Shown in pieces: positions 60,231 through 64,000 of a DNA stretch of 64,000 bases. This DNA comes from Cacajao melanocephalus (lineage: Eukaryota; Chordata; Mammalia; Primates; Pitheciidae), in assembly GCA_963573385.1 (NCBI GenBank), contig CAUYLG010009216.1:1-64000 (forward strand), given 5' to 3'. The notes below the pieces were generated by a model, which searched no databases, was not told where the DNA came from, and saw only the letters and a program-made list of their open reading frames with translations. Within the stretch, counting starts at the first letter, position 1. The number at the start of each line of letters is the position of its first letter. The translations under genes and the position numbers were made by a program.

Positions 60231-63200
60231 TATGGTCAGTCCAACCAGATACCTGTCTCCTTATTTTTCACGTTTTCTGGCCAGTGAGATGGATCCTCTC
60301 TTCCTAGGAAAGCATGCAATCACAGTAGCAGGCTCAGTGGGCTTCATGTATACTGGACTCATTCTTAGGTCTCCTGTTTATGGCTGATGGGTTACTGGGT
60401 TGAAGCAGGCTCCTTGCAAGGCCAATACATTCCAGCTCTCTTGTGAATTTATTTGTCACAGTCGTTCAGATGAGAAGATATAGATAAACTCCTTGGACCC
60501 ACCCAGTTCACAGCTCATCTGGGAGAATGAGGCTCATTGGTAATCTACTGTGTGACGCCTGTAATGAAGGCACAAGGAGTTCTGTCTCTACCAAGTCCAT
60601 TACCCTTGATGACTCAAGGATTAGTTTTATTCTTTTTCTGAAAACATTGAAAGAAATGCTTGAGTCATTGTAACCTGTAAAATAAACCTTGTTACTGAGG
60701 GAAAGCAAATTCCCTGGTTGCATTGACTGCATGGAATATTATGATGAGATTTGCTACAGTGTGTTTCTCTTCTCTTTCTGCCATTTTGAAAGCAGCCCAA
60801 TATGAAACCCTGCTGAGATGCTAACCAGTGTCTCTACCCTTGGCTGCTACACGATCATTGGCCAGGTACAGCCCCCTCTGGGAGATGGACCTTAGGCAAA
60901 ACCAGGAACTGGGCTATCACAAAGCACAACCCGTCCCAATTCCTGGCCGCCTCCCCATGGCCATTTGTTGACATCCCCATAGTTGTGCTGGATTGGACCT
61001 AGGGCAATTCATCACCCTTTCTCTTCCAAAATTACCAAAGGTATTTATGATATTGCAGTAGAAGGAGGGGGAAATCACATTTAATGTTCCACAGAAAACT
61101 TTCCAAAAATAAAGTCCAGAGCATTATTGGTTCATTCACTGAATTCCTGGAGCGTGCATCTGCAGTCATCTCCTAGTCAATCACAAACAACCTAGATAGT
61201 ACAGGTTGCTAGTGAGGTCTTCAGATCTGTAATTTCCATTGAACCTCTTGGTTATCACCGAGGAGCTCATCTTGGTCATCTCTTTCAGTGATGTGCTTAT
61301 AGCTCAAGCTTATAATCATTTCCAATGACATCCCTTACAGGCATGTTTTCCCTTAGAAACAATTTTGCACGGGCTTTAGTTGATTGTTTCTCTAACAAAA
61401 ATCCTGAAATGTTATTTCTGAAGAGAGAATATGAGATTATTGTGATTTCCCTGTGGAAATCTGAGAAGCCTACCTTAATTGACACCAGCAGAATACTTGG
61501 CACAAGGGATTTGCAGCTTCAGCTAGGAGCAAATGAAAGGCTCGTCTCTGTTGTAAAAATTTCACTTTTGGTGAATAGTCCAATTCATTGGCAGAGCCAG
61601 AAGCTAGAGTTCCAGGGGGATGGTTCCATGTTGGGTTTTAACTGATTGTCTTCTTTTTCCTGCATAAAGATGATTGAGTGTGAAACTTTTTATATAAGGA
61701 AAATAACATGGTGAGATTTTCTAAAGCAATTTCTCTAAGGGAAAGTTTAAAGTGCTGTGCAGGCATTTAAATGCTATAGCACTTTATGAGGTAGAACACT
61801 TGAGACCGCTAACTATTACCAAGGCTAATGAGATATCATTGGGTCAACTATAGAGCAAGTTCAGAGGCTATCTTATTTACCAGGGAAACAAATCTGTGGC
61901 AAAATAAAGTGGTTTGAAACAATGATTTGAAGGATGTGTGTGGCCCCTACCCCTGACCAAAGCCAACTAGAGCAATTTCACTTTTGTATATGATCAATAC
62001 TGGATCACCTCTAAGACTTAATTTTTAAAAAGGATTCTGCTTAAAAATGTTTAGTAAACAATTCTCTTTACAACATTGTCTTCCTCCTTCTGAAATTTTT
62101 GTATTAATTGGTTTTTCTTTTCAAGTACGTATGCCAATTTTCGAAATATGCAATTGAATACACTCCCACACATTCTTATACTTTCTGTAATACCCAGCCC
62201 TTTTACCCAGGTCGCATGGCTTGGGAAACATGGCCTACTTTAGGCTGTGGATGGATGAAGCATGCAGACTGTGTAACCTGGTTAGCAAGAAGGTGGGATG
62301 CATGTTTTCTCTGTGTGTATGGACCATACTTTGCTAATAAGAGTGCCCATGGGTCAAGAAAAGAAAGAATTTCCCCTCACAAAGAGAACATCATCACCTG
62401 ATAGTTTTATTCATTGGTAAATTAGTGAGATATGACTCTAAAAATATAAACCAAAAAGTTTTGACCTCCTCAAAATTGTAACCTTTGGCAAAGCCTCACT
62501 TATTCTACAGATGTAGCCATTTCTTTTTTAGAATTATCCTCAGAATCTATGACATTAAAATCAATCTTATTGGGAACACAGTACAGCTCTCTGATGGTGC
62601 AATGGATTTTGGGGGACCTATCAGAAATCACAAGGAAAAACACTGGGTGAATGAGGTGGTCATCAGCTTGGGTAATGAAATTTTAAGTAAAAATAGATGG
62701 TGGCCAGTTTTTTCTCTGGGCCTCATTAACTTATTCTAAAGAACTTATATTGAAAAAACTGAATTCATTGTTTGAATCACTGCTTATTGAACTTCTTCCC
62801 CAGGTAGGCAGATATTTTTCTTCATTTACTACCTCTTACTGTTCTTTAATTAAAAACATCTTGCCTTTTAGCCAATATTATCCATTGCTTTAGAACAGTT
62901 ACTTTATGTCATTCATTCAAGTGAAAACCCAACTGTTGCTTGAAGGGTCTCAAATACTTCTTTAAGTTGCCATCTTTAAAATTCAGGCTCTAGAAGTTCT
63001 GTTTGCATTCCATAATATTTGGGAGGTTGACCACAGTCTGCAGTTATTCTGAGCTATTTTTAGAGCGTAAGTTATGCCAATGAATTATTTACATTGGTCA
63101 AATTCGCTGGCTACTTGCCAGGTGGCCTCTTTCCTTTCTGATATGTTGACACCACCTTCATTTTGTTGCTTCTTCTAAAGAGGCCTAGGCTTCCTGGGGC

Positions 63201-64000
63201 ACACAACTATCTCAAGCATCTGCTTATGTAATCCTTTTTTTTTTCTCAAAAAGAGCCCCAAATACACGCTGAATTTTTTTAATCCTTTTTTTTATTCATG
63301 ATATTAACCATGCTGCCAGACTCCTGGGGTGCCAAGTATATTCAGCTAACCAAAACACAGAACAGATTCTGGGAGACCAGTAAGGATGTCAAACACAGCA
63401 CCATTCTCTTTGTTTCATAGAACTATGTTCTTATTGATGGTTTGCTTTAATTTTCTTTTTTGTAAAATAAGCTGGCAAGACAGGGGGCTATTTGAAACGT
63501 AGGGAGGGAGACAAGATTTCCAAACCCATGGAATGAAATGAGATGGGAGATTGTGAAAGCGTAGTGCACAGAGCCGTGAAACGGCACTATAGTGTGTTCT
63601 TGCTGACCAAGTGTTTTAAATATCAAACCAGGAACGTTATCCGAAGTTTCAACACATTTCAGTATGTTATATACTACATGCCATATTCGTCATTTCAGAA
63701 CAGCTTGAAAAATTGCACAAAGTTCAGTAGGTGACCCAGACACTTTAGAGTAATAATGTAGCTTTAACAGTTCTTCCACGCCTCCCTCTTTCATGTGAGA
63801 ACCTGATTTTACTTTGTAAATTTGACTTTGTTAATCCTCACAGCTTCACTGCCTGGTTGACACATTTTCCAGTGTTTCAGATCTCTTTCTCTCTCTCTCT
63901 TTTTTTTAAATTAGGTAAGTGTACAGTATCAAGGTCTGCATTTTAGAAAATAGACGCAGTCTTTGACTTTTGTCCATTCTAATATGATCATTAAGTAACC
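60231..64000. other. Unassigned sequence, no gene seen
   Basis: About 3.8 kb with no confident transposable element. Copy B of the short shared segment is at 61298-61338. The open frames (up to 106 codons at 61325-61645) have no domain I know. A CT-rich stretch lies near 63880-63908. Confidence 0.45.

Overview
The window looks like primate nuclear DNA, most probably human. Fourteen Alu elements or fragments (AluJ- and AluS-like) lie among older mammalian repeats: antisense L1M, L2, MIR, MaLR LTRs, hAT-Charlie and Tigger-type MITEs. I see no bacterial or phage gene organisation, no rRNA or tRNA gene and no CRISPR array. I recognise no functional protein-coding gene or exon. The longest open frame is 180 codons, about what chance gives in 64 kb, and every other frame I inspected is either short or lies inside a repeat. 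The window reads as intergenic or long-intron sequence.

Layout. 0-3 kb: an ERV-like LTR end, then antisense L1M pieces with a small Alu inside. 5-10 kb: a hAT MITE split by an Alu, a 275-bp polypyrimidine tract, and a truncated Alu. 10-14 kb: two more copies of the same hAT MITE. 14-15 kb: two head-to-tail Alus. 17-20 kb: G-rich and C-rich tracts and a 3 x 30-bp minisatellite. 21.9-27 kb: a foldback element with a perfect 31-bp RNA-type stem, an MLT1-like LTR, a Tigger MITE, a solo MaLR LTR, and a complete MaLR element (two LTRs, internal region, 5-bp target duplication). 28-34 kb: AluJ, antisense L1M, a MER1-type element, MIRs and a Tigger MITE. 37-38.5 kb: two antisense LTRs. 41-55 kb: most of the remaining Alus, L2 and MIR pieces, a Tigger1-derived element with a transposase C-terminal remnant, and a MER6-like MITE. 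55-64 kb: largely unassigned sequence with one AluJ.

No genes can be seen working together. The main content is a layered transposition record: Alus sit inside a hAT MITE, an L1 and L2s, often with readable target-site duplications. The signals least explained by standard repeats are the hairpin at 21951-22021 (31 of 31 positions pairable, 4 of them G-U, with a 9-nt loop); two short sequence families, each present twice within 3 kb near the right end (54021/57152 and 58521/61298); and a 28-bp A-rich insert flanked by an exact 18-bp duplication at 52075-52138. Family names are from memory of consensus sequences; no database search was run.
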